Shown here: in pieces, positions 19,530 through 27,636 of the stretch
Layout: every line of letters starts with the position of its first letter
Position numbering within the stretch: the stretch's first letter is position 1
Assembly (NCBI GenBank): GCA_036502625.1
Contig: DASXYG010000105.1
Span: forward strand, 113,971 to 177,970
DNA length: 64,000 nucleotides
Direction of reading: 5' to 3'
Origin: DASXYG01 sp036502625
Lineage (GTDB): Bacteria; Actinomycetota; Actinomycetes; Streptosporangiales; Streptosporangiaceae
The notes under the pieces: generated by a model
What the model was told of the DNA's origin: nothing
What the model saw: the letters and a program-made list of their open reading frames with translations, nothing else
The model's database searches: none
Position numbers and translations under genes: made by a program

Positions 19530-20372
19530 GTGAGTGACCCCGGGAGTGATCCGGTCGCCGGCTCAGCCGACAAACCGATAACGGTGCCGGATGCCTCCGT
19601 TGTGCTGTCGACGGCCTCGGTCTACCCCGAGCGCACGTCCGACGCTTTCGTGATGGCCGGGCAGCTCGGCTACGACGGCGTCGAGGTGATGGTCGCGACC
19701 GACCCCGCCAGCCAGGACATCGACGTGCTGCGCCGCCTGTCCGAGCACCACCAGGTGCACGTACGCGCCATCCACTCGCCCTGCCTGCTGGTGACCCAGC
19801 GGGTGTGGGGCCGCGACCCGTGGGCGAAGCTGGTCAAGGCGAAGGACGCCGCCGAGAAGCTCGGCGCCGACGTCGTGGTCGTCCACCCGCCGTTCCGCTG
19901 GCAGCGCGACTACGCCCGCGAGTTCGACACCGGGCTCGCCCGCATGCAGAACGAGACCGACGTCAAGTTCGCCGTCGAGAACATGTTCCCGCTGCGGGTC
20001 CGCGGCGCCGAGATGGTGCCGTACGCCCCCGACTGGAACCCCGTGCCGCTGGACTTCCCGAACGTCACCCTCGACCTCTCGCACACCGCGGTGTCCGGTT
20101 CGGACGCCGTCGGCATGCTCAACGAGCTCGACGGCCGGCTCGCGCACGTCCACCTCGCCGACGGCTCCGGCCAGACCAGCAAGGACGAGCACCTCGTGCC
20201 CGGCCGCGGCGCGCAGCCGTGCGCCGAGGTGCTCGGCCGCCTCGCCGAGCGCGGGTTCAGCGGCAACGTGGTGCTCGAGGTCAACACGCGGAAGGCGGCC
20301 GGGCGCGCGGAGCGCATGGCCGACCTCGCCGAGGCGCTGGCGTTCACCCGCCTGTACCTGGCCAGCCGGTGA
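19530..20372 (+). CDS. Sugar phosphate isomerase/epimerase-like TIM-barrel protein
   Basis: A 280-residue xylose-isomerase-like (AP endonuclease 2) TIM barrel. Metal-ligand-like residues occur at the expected barrel positions: Glu in AVENMFP, Asp/His in TLDLSHT, His in HVHLADGSG and Glu in VVLEVNT. Such proteins isomerise or epimerise ketoses, dehydrate inosose, or cleave abasic sites; the actual substrate is not determinable. GTG 19530 is chosen because GGGAACGAGGG lies eight bases upstream; an ATG at 19506 is in frame. It is divergent from the methyltransferase gene and followed after 15 bases by another methyltransferase gene on the same strand, so a small operon with that gene and the TetR regulator is likely. 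Confidence 0.82.
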   Translation: MSDPGSDPVAGSADKPITVPDASVVLSTASVYPERTSDAFVMAGQLGYDGVEVMVATDPASQDIDVLRRLSEHHQVHVRAIHSPCLLVTQRVWGRDPWAKLVKAKDAAEKLGADVVVVHPPFRWQRDYAREFDTGLARMQNETDVKFAVENMFPLRVRGAEMVPYAPDWNPVPLDFPNVTLDLSHTAVSGSDAVGMLNELDGRLAHVHLADGSGQTSKDEHLVPGRGAQPCAEVLGRLAERGFSGNVVLEVNTRKAAGRAERMADLAEALAFTRLYLASR

Positions 20373-20387
20373 TCGGCCAGTAGCCAC

Positions 20388-21134
20388 ATGCTGATCAGCA
20401 CGGTCTTCGACCGGGTGGCCGACGATTACGAGACCGGCCGTCCCGGGTATCCGCCCGCCATGTACGACGCGCTCGCCAGGCTGTCCGGGCGGCCGCTCGG
20501 CGGTTCGACGGTCGTGGACGTCGGCGCGGGAACGGGCATCGCGTCGCGCGCGCTGGCCGCGTACGGCGCGCGCGTGGTCGCGGTCGAGCCGGGCGCCGCG
20601 ATGATCGCCCGGCTGCGCCGCGTGGCGCCGCGGCTGGCCTCCGTGCGGGCGTTCGCCGAGGCGCTGCCGTTCGGCGCCGGCGTCGCCGACCTGGTCGCGT
20701 ACGCCCAGTCGTGGCACTGGCTCGACTCCTCGCGCGCGCTGCGCGAGGCCGACCGGGTGCTGCGACCTGGCGGAGCGGTGGCCGCGTGGTGGAACATGCC
20801 GAACATGGCCGCGGTGTGGGTGCGCGAGATGGAGGAACGGCTCTCCACGGCGTGCCCGGAGTACCACCCGCCGGTCAACCCGCGCGTCGCCGACACGTTC
20901 GCCGCGTACGGGCTCGACACCCGCACCGCGAACCTGGCCTGGACCCGCCGGGTGCCGCTCGCGGACTTCCTCGCCCACCTGCGGTCCCTGTCCTACGTCG
21001 CGGCCCTCGGACGGCACGCCGCCGACGCGCTGATCGCCGCGGAGCGCGTCGAGCTGTCGCGGGTCTTCCCCGACGGCACGCTCACCCAGCCGCTGCGCGT
21101 GCACCTCGCCGTCGGCACCAAGGCGGACGGCTGA
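20388..21134 (+). CDS. Class I SAM-dependent methyltransferase (Methyltransf_11 type)
   Basis: A 248-residue methyltransferase with motif I VVDVGAGTGIASRAL, acidic residue in VVAVEPG, and motif IV 'VADLVAYAQSWHWLD', the latter characteristic of the trans-aconitate methyltransferase-like/UbiE-like branch. The N-terminal 'FDRVADDYETGRPGYPPAMYDAL' is typical of this branch. Substrate unknown. The stop codon shares one base with the start of the TetR gene (TGATG), so the two are translationally coupled and the regulator may control this unit. Confidence 0.85.
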   Translation: MLISTVFDRVADDYETGRPGYPPAMYDALARLSGRPLGGSTVVDVGAGTGIASRALAAYGARVVAVEPGAAMIARLRRVAPRLASVRAFAEALPFGAGVADLVAYAQSWHWLDSSRALREADRVLRPGGAVAAWWNMPNMAAVWVREMEERLSTACPEYHPPVNPRVADTFAAYGLDTRTANLAWTRRVPLADFLAHLRSLSYVAALGRHAADALIAAERVELSRVFPDGTLTQPLRVHLAVGTKADG

Positions 21135-21709
21135 TGGCCCGCCCCGGCCGGCGGCCCGGCCCGACGGAGACGCGCGAGGCGATCCTCACGGCCGCGCGCG
21201 AGCTGTTCGGCGAGCGCGGCTACGACGGCGCGACGATCCGCGCGATCGCGGGCCAGGCGGGCGTCGACCCCGCGCTGGTGCACCACTTCTTCGGCAACAA
21301 GGAGCAGGTGTTCGTCGCCGCCATGGCCGTGCCGTTCAACCCGGCCGAGGCCATTCCGCGCGTCCTGGAGGGGCCGCAGGAGGAGTTCGGCGAGCGGCTG
21401 GTGCGGTTCTTCCTCAGCGTCTGGGACGCGCCGGACAGCCGGTCGGCGTTCCTCGGGCTGGTGCGCTCGGCGATGACGAACGACCAGGCGGCCGCGATGT
21501 TCCGCGAGTTCCTGCGGCAGGCGCTGCTCGGCCGGGTCGCCGCGACGCTCGGCGTCTCCCCGTTGCGCGCCGAGGCCGCCATGTCGCACATGATCGGCGT
21601 CGTGCTGTTGCGCTACGTCCTGCGCGTCGAGCCGCTGGCAACGCTGGACGAAGAGGAGCTCGTACGGCTGATCGCGCCGTCCATCCAGCGCTATCTCGCC
21701 GGTCCGTGA
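21134..21709 (+). CDS. TetR-family transcriptional regulator
   Basis: A 191-residue repressor-type protein. The N-terminal helix-turn-helix occupies about residues 10-56 (TREAILTAARELFGERGYDG, then 'VDPALVHHFFGNKEQVF'). The C-terminal ligand-binding domain resembles the TetR_C_17/AefR-like group ('HMIGVVLLRYVLRVEPLATLDEEELVRLIAP'). It is coupled through TGATG to the methyltransferase gene upstream, suggesting it regulates this operon, though TetR proteins often act on divergent genes too. Ligand unknown. Confidence 0.92.
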   Translation: MARPGRRPGPTETREAILTAARELFGERGYDGATIRAIAGQAGVDPALVHHFFGNKEQVFVAAMAVPFNPAEAIPRVLEGPQEEFGERLVRFFLSVWDAPDSRSAFLGLVRSAMTNDQAAAMFREFLRQALLGRVAATLGVSPLRAEAAMSHMIGVVLLRYVLRVEPLATLDEEELVRLIAPSIQRYLAGP

Positions 21710-21833
21710 CCGTACGACCACGGGCGGGCCGGTTTTCCACAGCCTCGGGACGCGCGGGCACCGGCGCCCCGGTTCGGCACTAGCCTTGGACAGGGGTGGG
21801 CCGAGGGCGTCCCGTCCCAGGGGAGGTGAATCT

Positions 21834-22763
21834 GTGCTTCGGCAGGCACTGACGGCCGCGGCTCGCAGCGGCCGCGTCAAGGGGCTGGTCACGACGGCGC
21901 CGCTCACGCGCGGCCTCGTCGAGCGGTTCGTCGCCGGCGAGACCGTCGACGACGCGTTGCGCGTCACACAGGAGCTGCACGACCAGGGGCTGCTCGTCAC
22001 GCTCGACCATCTCGGTGAGGACACCCTCGACGCCGCGCAGGCCGACGCGGTCACGCAGGCGTCGGTCGAGGCGGTCGAGCGGCTCTTCGATGCGGGGCTG
22101 GCGAAGACCGCCGAGGTGTCGGTGAAGCCCACCGCGCTCGGCCTGAAGCTCGGCAACGGCGGCGCGAAGATCGCGCGGGACAACATCGCCCGGGTCGCAT
22201 CCGCCGCGAAGGCCGCGGGCACCACGGTCTCGGTCGACATGGAGGACCACACCACCACCGCCGAGACGCTCCGGCTGATCCGCGAGCTGCGTGTGGAGTT
22301 CCCCGACCTCGGCGCCGTCGTCCAGGGCTACCTCAGGCGCACGGTCTCCGACTGCGCCGACCTGACCGCGCCCGGCTCCCGCGTCCGGCTGGTCAAGGGC
22401 GCCTACGACGAGCCCGACGCCGTGGCGTTCACCTCGCCCGGCGAGGTCGACCGCTCCTTCGTCCGCTGCATGCGCACGCTCATGGCCGGCGAGGGCTACC
22501 CGATGATCGCGACGCACGACCCGCGGCTCATCGAGATCGCCGGTGCGCTCGCGCTGCTCAACGAGCGGCCGAACGACAGCTTCGAATACCAGATGCTCTA
22601 CGGCATCCGCCCGGACGAACAGCGCCGCCTGGCCGACGCCGGCGCCCGCGTCCGGGTCTACGTCCCCTACGGCGACGACTGGTACGGCTATCTCATGCGC
22701 CGGCTCGCCGAGCGCCCCGCGAACCTGGGGTTCTTCCTCAGGTCGCTGGTCACGAAGTCCTGA
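21834..22763 (+). CDS. Proline dehydrogenase (single-domain)
   Basis: A 309-residue FAD-dependent proline dehydrogenase that oxidises proline to pyrroline-5-carboxylate and passes electrons to quinone. The (beta/alpha)8 barrel motifs are visible: 'RVRLVKGAYDEP' , 'YPMIATHDPRLIE', 'FEYQMLYGIRPDEQ' and 'VRVYVPYGDDWYGYLMRRLAERPANL', the last containing the substrate carboxylate-binding arginines. It is the monofunctional type found in actinobacteria; no P5C dehydrogenase gene is adjacent. GTG 21834 follows GGGGAGGTG with good spacing. It is followed 45 bases downstream by proC, an enzyme of the opposite direction. Confidence 0.94.
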   Translation: MLRQALTAAARSGRVKGLVTTAPLTRGLVERFVAGETVDDALRVTQELHDQGLLVTLDHLGEDTLDAAQADAVTQASVEAVERLFDAGLAKTAEVSVKPTALGLKLGNGGAKIARDNIARVASAAKAAGTTVSVDMEDHTTTAETLRLIRELRVEFPDLGAVVQGYLRRTVSDCADLTAPGSRVRLVKGAYDEPDAVAFTSPGEVDRSFVRCMRTLMAGEGYPMIATHDPRLIEIAGALALLNERPNDSFEYQMLYGIRPDEQRRLADAGARVRVYVPYGDDWYGYLMRRLAERPANLGFFLRSLVTKS

Positions 22764-22808
22764 GCGCCACCGCGCCGTAGGTTCGAGGAGATTCGAGGAG
22801 ACAGGCAC

Positions 22809-23603
22809 ATGATCGCGATTCTCGGTGCCGGCAAGATGGGCGAGGCCCTGCTGTCCGGCCTGCTGCGGGCCGGGCGCGCGCCGTCGGAGATCGTGGTGAC
22901 CGAATACCGCGCCGAGCGCGCGGCCGAGCTCCTCGAGCGCTACGGCGTGCGCGCCGTCCCGGCGGCGGAGGCCGCCAAGCTCGCCGACACCCTCGTCCTC
23001 GCCGTCAAACCGCAGGACATGAGCGCGTTGCTCGACGAGGTCGCGCCGCACATCGCGCCGTCCGTGCAGGTCGTCTCCGTGGCCGCGGGCATCCCGACGC
23101 GGTTCATCGAGGAGCGGCTCGCCGAGGGCACCCCGGTGGTCCGCGTCATGCCCAACACCCCGGTCCTGGTCGACGAGGGCATGTGCGTGATCTCCGCGGG
23201 GTCGCACGCGGGCGAGGAGCACCTCGCGCGCACCGAGGAGATGCTCCGCCCGGTCGGCAAGGTCGCCCGCATCCCCGAGTCCCTGCAGGACGCCGCGACG
23301 GCCCTGTCCGGCAGCGGCCCGGCGTACGTCTACTACCTGGTCGAGTCCATGGTCGACGCCGCGATCCTGCTGGGCGTGCCGCGGGCGACGGCCCTGGAGA
23401 TGGTCATCCAGTCGGTCGTCGGCGCGGCGACCATGCTGCGCGACTCCGGCGAGCACCCGGTGCTGCTGCGCGAGGCCGTCACCTCGCCCGGCGGCACCAC
23501 GATCTCGGCCATCGGCGAGCTGGAGAAGCACGGCGTGCGCGCCGCGTTCCTCGCGGCCATCGAGGCCGCGCGCGACCGCGGCCGCGAGCTCGGCGGGGGC
23601 TGA
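22809..23603 (+). CDS. proC: Pyrroline-5-carboxylate reductase ProC
   Basis: A 264-residue NAD(P)H-dependent enzyme for the last step of proline synthesis. It has an N-terminal Rossmann nucleotide-binding motif ILGAGKMGEALLSGL (residues 3-17) and the P5C reductase signature near 210-240 (LREAVTSPGGTTISAIGELEKHGVR). 'VVRVMPNTPVLVDEG' and 'ALSGSGPAYVYYLVESM' are the conserved active-site segments. Length is normal. A GAGGAGACAGGCAC ribosome binding region precedes ATG. Its position after proline dehydrogenase would make a P5C-proline cycle if both are expressed together. Confidence 0.97.
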   Translation: MIAILGAGKMGEALLSGLLRAGRAPSEIVVTEYRAERAAELLERYGVRAVPAAEAAKLADTLVLAVKPQDMSALLDEVAPHIAPSVQVVSVAAGIPTRFIEERLAEGTPVVRVMPNTPVLVDEGMCVISAGSHAGEEHLARTEEMLRPVGKVARIPESLQDAATALSGSGPAYVYYLVESMVDAAILLGVPRATALEMVIQSVVGAATMLRDSGEHPVLLREAVTSPGGTTISAIGELEKHGVRAAFLAAIEAARDRGRELGGG

Positions 23604-23618
23604 GGGCCGCCCCGGGGG

Positions 23619-25496
23619 TCACTCCACGCGGATCGCGAGGAGGCAGGTGTCGTCCTCGGGGGTGTACAGCTCCAGCTTGCCGAGCACGGTCGCGATGTCC
23701 GCCGTGGGGTCGGCGCCCCGGCACGCCGCGGCGGCCGTGGCCAGCGCGTCGATGCCCTCGTCGATGTCGGCGTCGCGCCGCTCGACCAAGCCGTCCGTGT
23801 AGAACAGCAGCAGGTCGCCCGGCTGGAGCCGGGTCACGGTCTGGCGGAACTCCTGCTTCCCGACCGCGCCGAGCAGCGTGCCGTTCGCGCCGTCGAGCAG
23901 CTCCGCCGTACCGTCGCGCACCAGCACCGGCGGCGGGTGCCCGGCGCGCGACCACGTCAGCTCGCGGGTCTCCGGCGCGTAGTGCCCGATGATCGCGGTC
24001 GCGGTCTCCTGCGGGGTGTCGAAGTAGACCAGCTCGTTCAGCCAGGTCATGAGCTTGCCGCTGCGCGCGCCCGTGTACGACAGCCCGGCCAGGCCGTTGC
24101 GCATCCGGGCCATCAACGCGGTCGCCGGGAGCCCGTGGCCCGCGGCGTCGCCGATGCCGATCAGCACCCGGCCGTCCGGCATGTCGCCGACGGTGTACCA
24201 GTCGCCGCCGATGCGGGCGTTCGACTCGGCCGCGAGGTAGCGCACGGAGTACCGCAGCCCGGAGGTCCGCACGGTGCCGTTCTGGATCGGCAGGATGGCC
24301 TGCCGCAGCTCGCGCGCGACCCGCTGCTGGACCGCGGACGTCTGCCGCTGCCGGGTGATCTGCGCGCGCGCCGACTCCAGCGCGCGCTCGTCGCGGCGCT
24401 GCTTCGTCACGTCGGTGGCGGTGCCGCGGATGCGCACCGGCCGGCCCTGGGCGTCCAGCACCGGTTCGGCGAGCAGCCGTACGTACGCCACCTCGCCGTC
24501 GCGGCGGATGCGGAACTCGTTGAACGACGGCTCGCGCTTCTCGAACACCGTGCGCGCGGCCTCCCGCACGATCGGCAGGTCGGCCGGCAGCACCACGGCC
24601 GACATGGAGCTCAGCGAGATCGGCCCGGCCGTGGGCGCCCGCCCGAACACCCGGTACATCCCGGGCGACCAGGAGATCTCGTCGGTGGTGAGGTCCCACT
24701 CGGCCCAGCCGAGGTTCGTCAGCCGCTGGACCTGCCTGAGCCGGTCCATCACCTCGTCGCGCTCGTCGTGCACCCGCCAGCTCAGCACCACGCCGTCGCC
24801 GACCCGGCTGGCCCGGATGCTCAGCATGACCGGCTGCTCGGCCGAGCCCTCCTGCGGGTCGTAGCGGAACGGCCCGCGCGCCAGCGACGTGCCCGTACGC
24901 AGCACCTCGCGGTACGCGTCGAGCATCCCCATCGCCATCGCGGGCTGCCAGAACCGGGAGAACCGTACGCCGACGAACTCCTCACCGGTGCCGTCGAACC
25001 TGGCGAGCGCCTGCTGGTTGCCCGCGGTGATCACGAAGTCGGCCACCTCGCCGTGCTCGCCGAGCAGCGGCGACAGGTAGACGGCCTCGACGTGGATGGC
25101 GTCGAGCACCGCGTGCACCTCGGGCGCGACCCGGTCGGGCGCGACATGGCCCTCGCCGGGCCGCGGCGCGTCGATGATCGCGGCCGGCTCGTCGTACTCC
25201 GAGGTCAGGAGGTACGGAAGCGGGTCGAACATGGCCGGTTCGGCCTCCGGCACCAGCGCCGAATCCGGCGCGCCGGCCAGCGCCGCGGTGACCTCGGCGA
25301 GGCTCGTACCGGTGTCCTCGGCCAGGTTGACGAGCTGGGTCAGCGCCGTCGTCTCCGTGCAGCCGAGGTAGGTCGCCAGGGCCGACTTGGCCTCCTCGAT
25401 GGTGGGGCGCTGCGGCATGAGGCGCCGCAGCTCCCGCAACACATCGACGGACTCGTCGCCCGGCACACCGCTGCCGGTCTCGTGGACGGACTCCAC
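23619..25496 (-). CDS. ANTAR-PAS-SpoIIE/PP2C phosphatase signalling protein
   Basis: A 625-residue cytoplasmic regulator. The first ~75 residues resemble an ANTAR RNA-binding domain ('RLMPQRPTIEEAKSALATYL', then 'ALTQLVNLAEDTGTSLAEVTAAL'). Two PAS-like regions follow (about 130-260 and 270-385, the second with 'LGWAEWDLTTDEISWSPGMYRVFGR' and a PAC tail ending 'RGTATDVTKQRRDER'). The C-terminal PP2C/SpoIIE serine phosphatase (about 400-625) has metal-binding Asp residues in RIGGDWYTV, IGIGDAAGHGLPA, and 'GDLLLFYTDGLVERRD'. Such proteins dephosphorylate anti-sigma-factor antagonists. GTG 25496 follows GGGGGAG; the upstream extension is not conserved. No anti-sigma or antagonist gene is adjacent. 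Confidence 0.87.
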   Translation of the reverse strand: MESVHETGSGVPGDESVDVLRELRRLMPQRPTIEEAKSALATYLGCTETTALTQLVNLAEDTGTSLAEVTAALAGAPDSALVPEAEPAMFDPLPYLLTSEYDEPAAIIDAPRPGEGHVAPDRVAPEVHAVLDAIHVEAVYLSPLLGEHGEVADFVITAGNQQALARFDGTGEEFVGVRFSRFWQPAMAMGMLDAYREVLRTGTSLARGPFRYDPQEGSAEQPVMLSIRASRVGDGVVLSWRVHDERDEVMDRLRQVQRLTNLGWAEWDLTTDEISWSPGMYRVFGRAPTAGPISLSSMSAVVLPADLPIVREAARTVFEKREPSFNEFRIRRDGEVAYVRLLAEPVLDAQGRPVRIRGTATDVTKQRRDERALESARAQITRQRQTSAVQQRVARELRQAILPIQNGTVRTSGLRYSVRYLAAESNARIGGDWYTVGDMPDGRVLIGIGDAAGHGLPATALMARMRNGLAGLSYTGARSGKLMTWLNELVYFDTPQETATAIIGHYAPETRELTWSRAGHPPPVLVRDGTAELLDGANGTLLGAVGKQEFRQTVTRLQPGDLLLFYTDGLVERRDADIDEGIDALATAAAACRGADPTADIATVLGKLELYTPEDDTCLLAIRVE

Positions 25497-25628
25497 TCGC
25501 TCGCTCCCCCCGTTGCGCGTGGTGGATCCCTTGGTCCAGCGCAACGACCTGCGAAGACCTTCCCCGCGCCCAGTATGAGTCAGATCACGTCCGAAACCCG
25601 GAATCGTACGAGTGTCCTGGTCAACGGC

Positions 25629-26660
25629 CTATGGGAGCAGGCCCATCGCGGCTTTCGCGGCGGCCAGCGTCGGCGCCGCGCGCTCGGCGGCGCGGCGCGC
25701 GCCGTCGGCGAGCACGGCGTCCACCTGGCCCGGGTCGGCGGCGATCTCCCGGTAGCGGTCCTGGAGCGGGGCGAGCGCGGCGATCACCGCGTCCGCCACG
25801 TCGCGCTTCAACGCGCCGTACCCCGTGTACCCGCCGGCCAGGCGCCGCGGATCGCCGCCGGTGCAGGCGGCCAGCAGCCCGAGCAGGTTCGCGACCCCGG
25901 GCTGGGCCGCGGGTTCGAACCGTACGGACGCCAGATCGTCCGTCACCGCGCGCATGATCTTGCGCCGGACCACCTCGGGCGGGTCGAGCAGCCGGATCAC
26001 CCCGGCGTCGCTGGCCGCGGTCTTGCTCATCTTCGCCGCCGGGTCGGCGAGGTCCATCAGCCGCGCGGCCACCTCCGGATGCACACCGCGCGGCACCGTG
26101 AACGTCCGGCCGTACGTGTTGTTGAACCGGATCGCCAGGTCGCGGGCCAGCTCGACGTGCTGCCGCTGGTCCTCGCCCACCGGCACCTCGTCCGCCTGGT
26201 AGACGAGGATGTCCGCGGCCATCAGCGCCGGGTACGTCAGCAGGCTGGCGCGCACGGACTCGCGCCGGGCCGACTTCTGCTTGTACTGGATCATCCGGCC
26301 GAGCTCCCCGACCGTCGCGGTCGACTCCATGAGGTACGCGAGCTCGGCGTGCGCGGGCACCTGGCTCTGGCAGAAGACGACCGCGCGGCCCGGATCGAGC
26401 CCGGCGGCCAGCATCAGCGTCGCGGCCTCCCGCGACCCGTCGCGTACGGCGGCCGGGTCGGGCGCGACGGTCAGCGCGTGCAGGTCGACGACGGCGAACA
26501 GGCAGTCGGCGGTCTCCTGGAGGCGGCGCGCGGGGATGAGCGCGCCGATGAGGTTGCCGAACGTCAGGTGGCCGGTGGGCTGGACGCCGGTGAAGACGGT
26601 GGCGCGCCGCGCGGTCGCCGTGTCGTCAGCGGTGGTGGTCTCGGGCGTGGTGGTCGTCAT
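25629..26660 (-). CDS. trpS: Tryptophanyl-tRNA synthetase, attenuator-controlled
   Basis: A 343-residue class I aminoacyl-tRNA synthetase. The HIGH-equivalent is PTGHLTFGN (residues 29-37 region), the KMSKS-equivalent is AKMSKTAAS, and 'YQADEVPVGEDQRQHVELARDLA' is the tryptophan/tRNA-binding signature. The N-terminus carries a Thr-rich extension. GAGAGGA lies six bases before ATG 26660. It is preceded by a leader peptide with tandem Trp codons and an attenuator hairpin, so its expression should rise when charged tRNA-Trp is scarce. In Streptomyces coelicolor the auxiliary, indolmycin-resistant TrpRS is controlled by this type of attenuation; whether this copy is auxiliary or the only one cannot be told from the window. 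Confidence 0.95.
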   Translation of the reverse strand: MTTTTPETTTADDTATARRATVFTGVQPTGHLTFGNLIGALIPARRLQETADCLFAVVDLHALTVAPDPAAVRDGSREAATLMLAAGLDPGRAVVFCQSQVPAHAELAYLMESTATVGELGRMIQYKQKSARRESVRASLLTYPALMAADILVYQADEVPVGEDQRQHVELARDLAIRFNNTYGRTFTVPRGVHPEVAARLMDLADPAAKMSKTAASDAGVIRLLDPPEVVRRKIMRAVTDDLASVRFEPAAQPGVANLLGLLAACTGGDPRRLAGGYTGYGALKRDVADAVIAALAPLQDRYREIAADPGQVDAVLADGARRAAERAAPTLAAAKAAMGLLP

Positions 26661-26712
26661 GACCGTTCCTCTCGTGTGCGCCGCCGCCCGCGCGATGCGT
26701 CCACGAAACGCG

Positions 26713-26738
26713 GAACGGCCGCCCGGGGGCGGCCGTTC
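26713..26738 (-). terminator. Attenuator hairpin ahead of trpS
   Basis: On the transcribed strand GAACGGCCGCCC (3' arm GGGCGGCCGTTC) forms a perfect 12-bp stem, followed by CGCGTTTCG. It lies between the Trp-rich leader peptide and trpS. Its left arm (GGCCGCC) can alternatively pair with GGCGGCC at 26762-26768, which itself can pair with the Trp-codon region (26775-26784); these are the three mutually exclusive stems of a classic ribosome-mediated attenuator. Confidence 0.8.
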
Positions 26739-26771
26739 GCTGCTGGGAGCGCGTACGTCGGTGGCCGCCGG

Positions 26772-26816
26772 TCAGGCGGCCCACCACATCAGCGTGATCG
26801 CTGCGTTCGTACGCAT
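26772..26816 (-). CDS. trpS leader peptide MRTNAAITLMWWAA
   Basis: A 14-codon reading frame (ATG 26814-26816, stop 26772-26774) with two consecutive Trp codons at positions 11-12. It is followed by attenuator stems and then trpS 111 bases downstream. TACCAT ends exactly six bases before the ATG and there is no Shine-Dalgarno, so the leader is probably translated from a leaderless mRNA. When tryptophanyl-tRNA is scarce the ribosome stalls on the UGG pair, covers the first arm, and frees the second to form the antiterminator. The peptide itself needs no function. Confidence 0.82.
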   Translation of the reverse strand: MRTNAAITLMWWAA

Positions 26817-26842
26817 GGCCACATGGTAGACGACGGGCGCCG

Positions 26843-27523
26843 TCACGCGCGATCGGCTTCCACGGCCCACGCGGGGACCCGCACGCGGCCGTCCGCGCCG
26901 GCCTGGAGATCGACACCGAACAGGGCGAGCGCGTCCGCCGGGATGACCGCGGTGAGCCGGTGCTCGCGCAGCGCGGTGATCGTCCAGCCGGCGGCGGTCA
27001 GCGTGTCCCGCAGCTCGCGTTCGCTGACGCGCGACGGCGGGGTGCCCTCGGGCGCGCGGTCGCTGACGCCGAGCAGGTTGAGCCGCGCGCCGGGCCGGGT
27101 GACGCGGTGCAGCTCGGCGGCGTACGCGGCGCGGACGGACGGGTCGAGGCAGTGGTAGAGCGCGCAGTCCAGCACGGTGTCGAACCGTTCGGCGTACGGC
27201 AGGTGGAACGCGTCCGCGACCTCGAACGCGACGCTCGCCCCCTGGGCGGCGGCGCGGGCGCGTGCCAGGTCGATGGCGCCGGACGCGCCGTCGACGGCGG
27301 TCACCGCGAAGCCGCGTGACGCCAGGTGGACGGCGTTGTCGCCGGTGCCGCAGCCGATGTCGAGCACCGCGCCGGCGAACCGCCCGGCGCCGTCGGCGGC
27401 CCACTCCACCACGGCCGGCTGCGGCGCCGCGATGTCCCACGGGATGCCCGTCGCGGCCACGCCGGGCACGTCGAGCGTGCCCTGGTAGATCGCGTCGAAG
27501 TCGATGTCGAGCTTGGCGTCCAC
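26843..27523 (-). CDS. Class I SAM-dependent methyltransferase
   Basis: A 226-residue methyltransferase with motif I VLDIGCGTGDNAVHLA (near residue 53), acidic strand-2 residue in VTAVDGASG and motif IV 'FDTVLDCALYHCLDPSVR'. It starts MDAKLDIDFDAIYQGTLDVP, and 'GIPWDIAAPQPAVVEW' is typical of the thiopurine-methyltransferase-like actinobacterial group. Substrate unknown. A GGAGAGACCGTGG stretch serves ATG 27523. The trpS leader promoter lies just past its stop codon, so read-through from this gene could also enter the attenuator. Confidence 0.85.
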   Translation of the reverse strand: MDAKLDIDFDAIYQGTLDVPGVAATGIPWDIAAPQPAVVEWAADGAGRFAGAVLDIGCGTGDNAVHLASRGFAVTAVDGASGAIDLARARAAAQGASVAFEVADAFHLPYAERFDTVLDCALYHCLDPSVRAAYAAELHRVTRPGARLNLLGVSDRAPEGTPPSRVSERELRDTLTAAGWTITALREHRLTAVIPADALALFGVDLQAGADGRVRVPAWAVEADRA

Positions 27524-27636
27524 GGTCTCTCCTCGGACGTAGGGGATGTGTCGCGGGAACGGTCGCGCGGCGCCGGCCGTACGGGCCAGCCACTACGACG
27601 ATGACGGCGATATCCGCCATGTCGTACGGTGATCCG

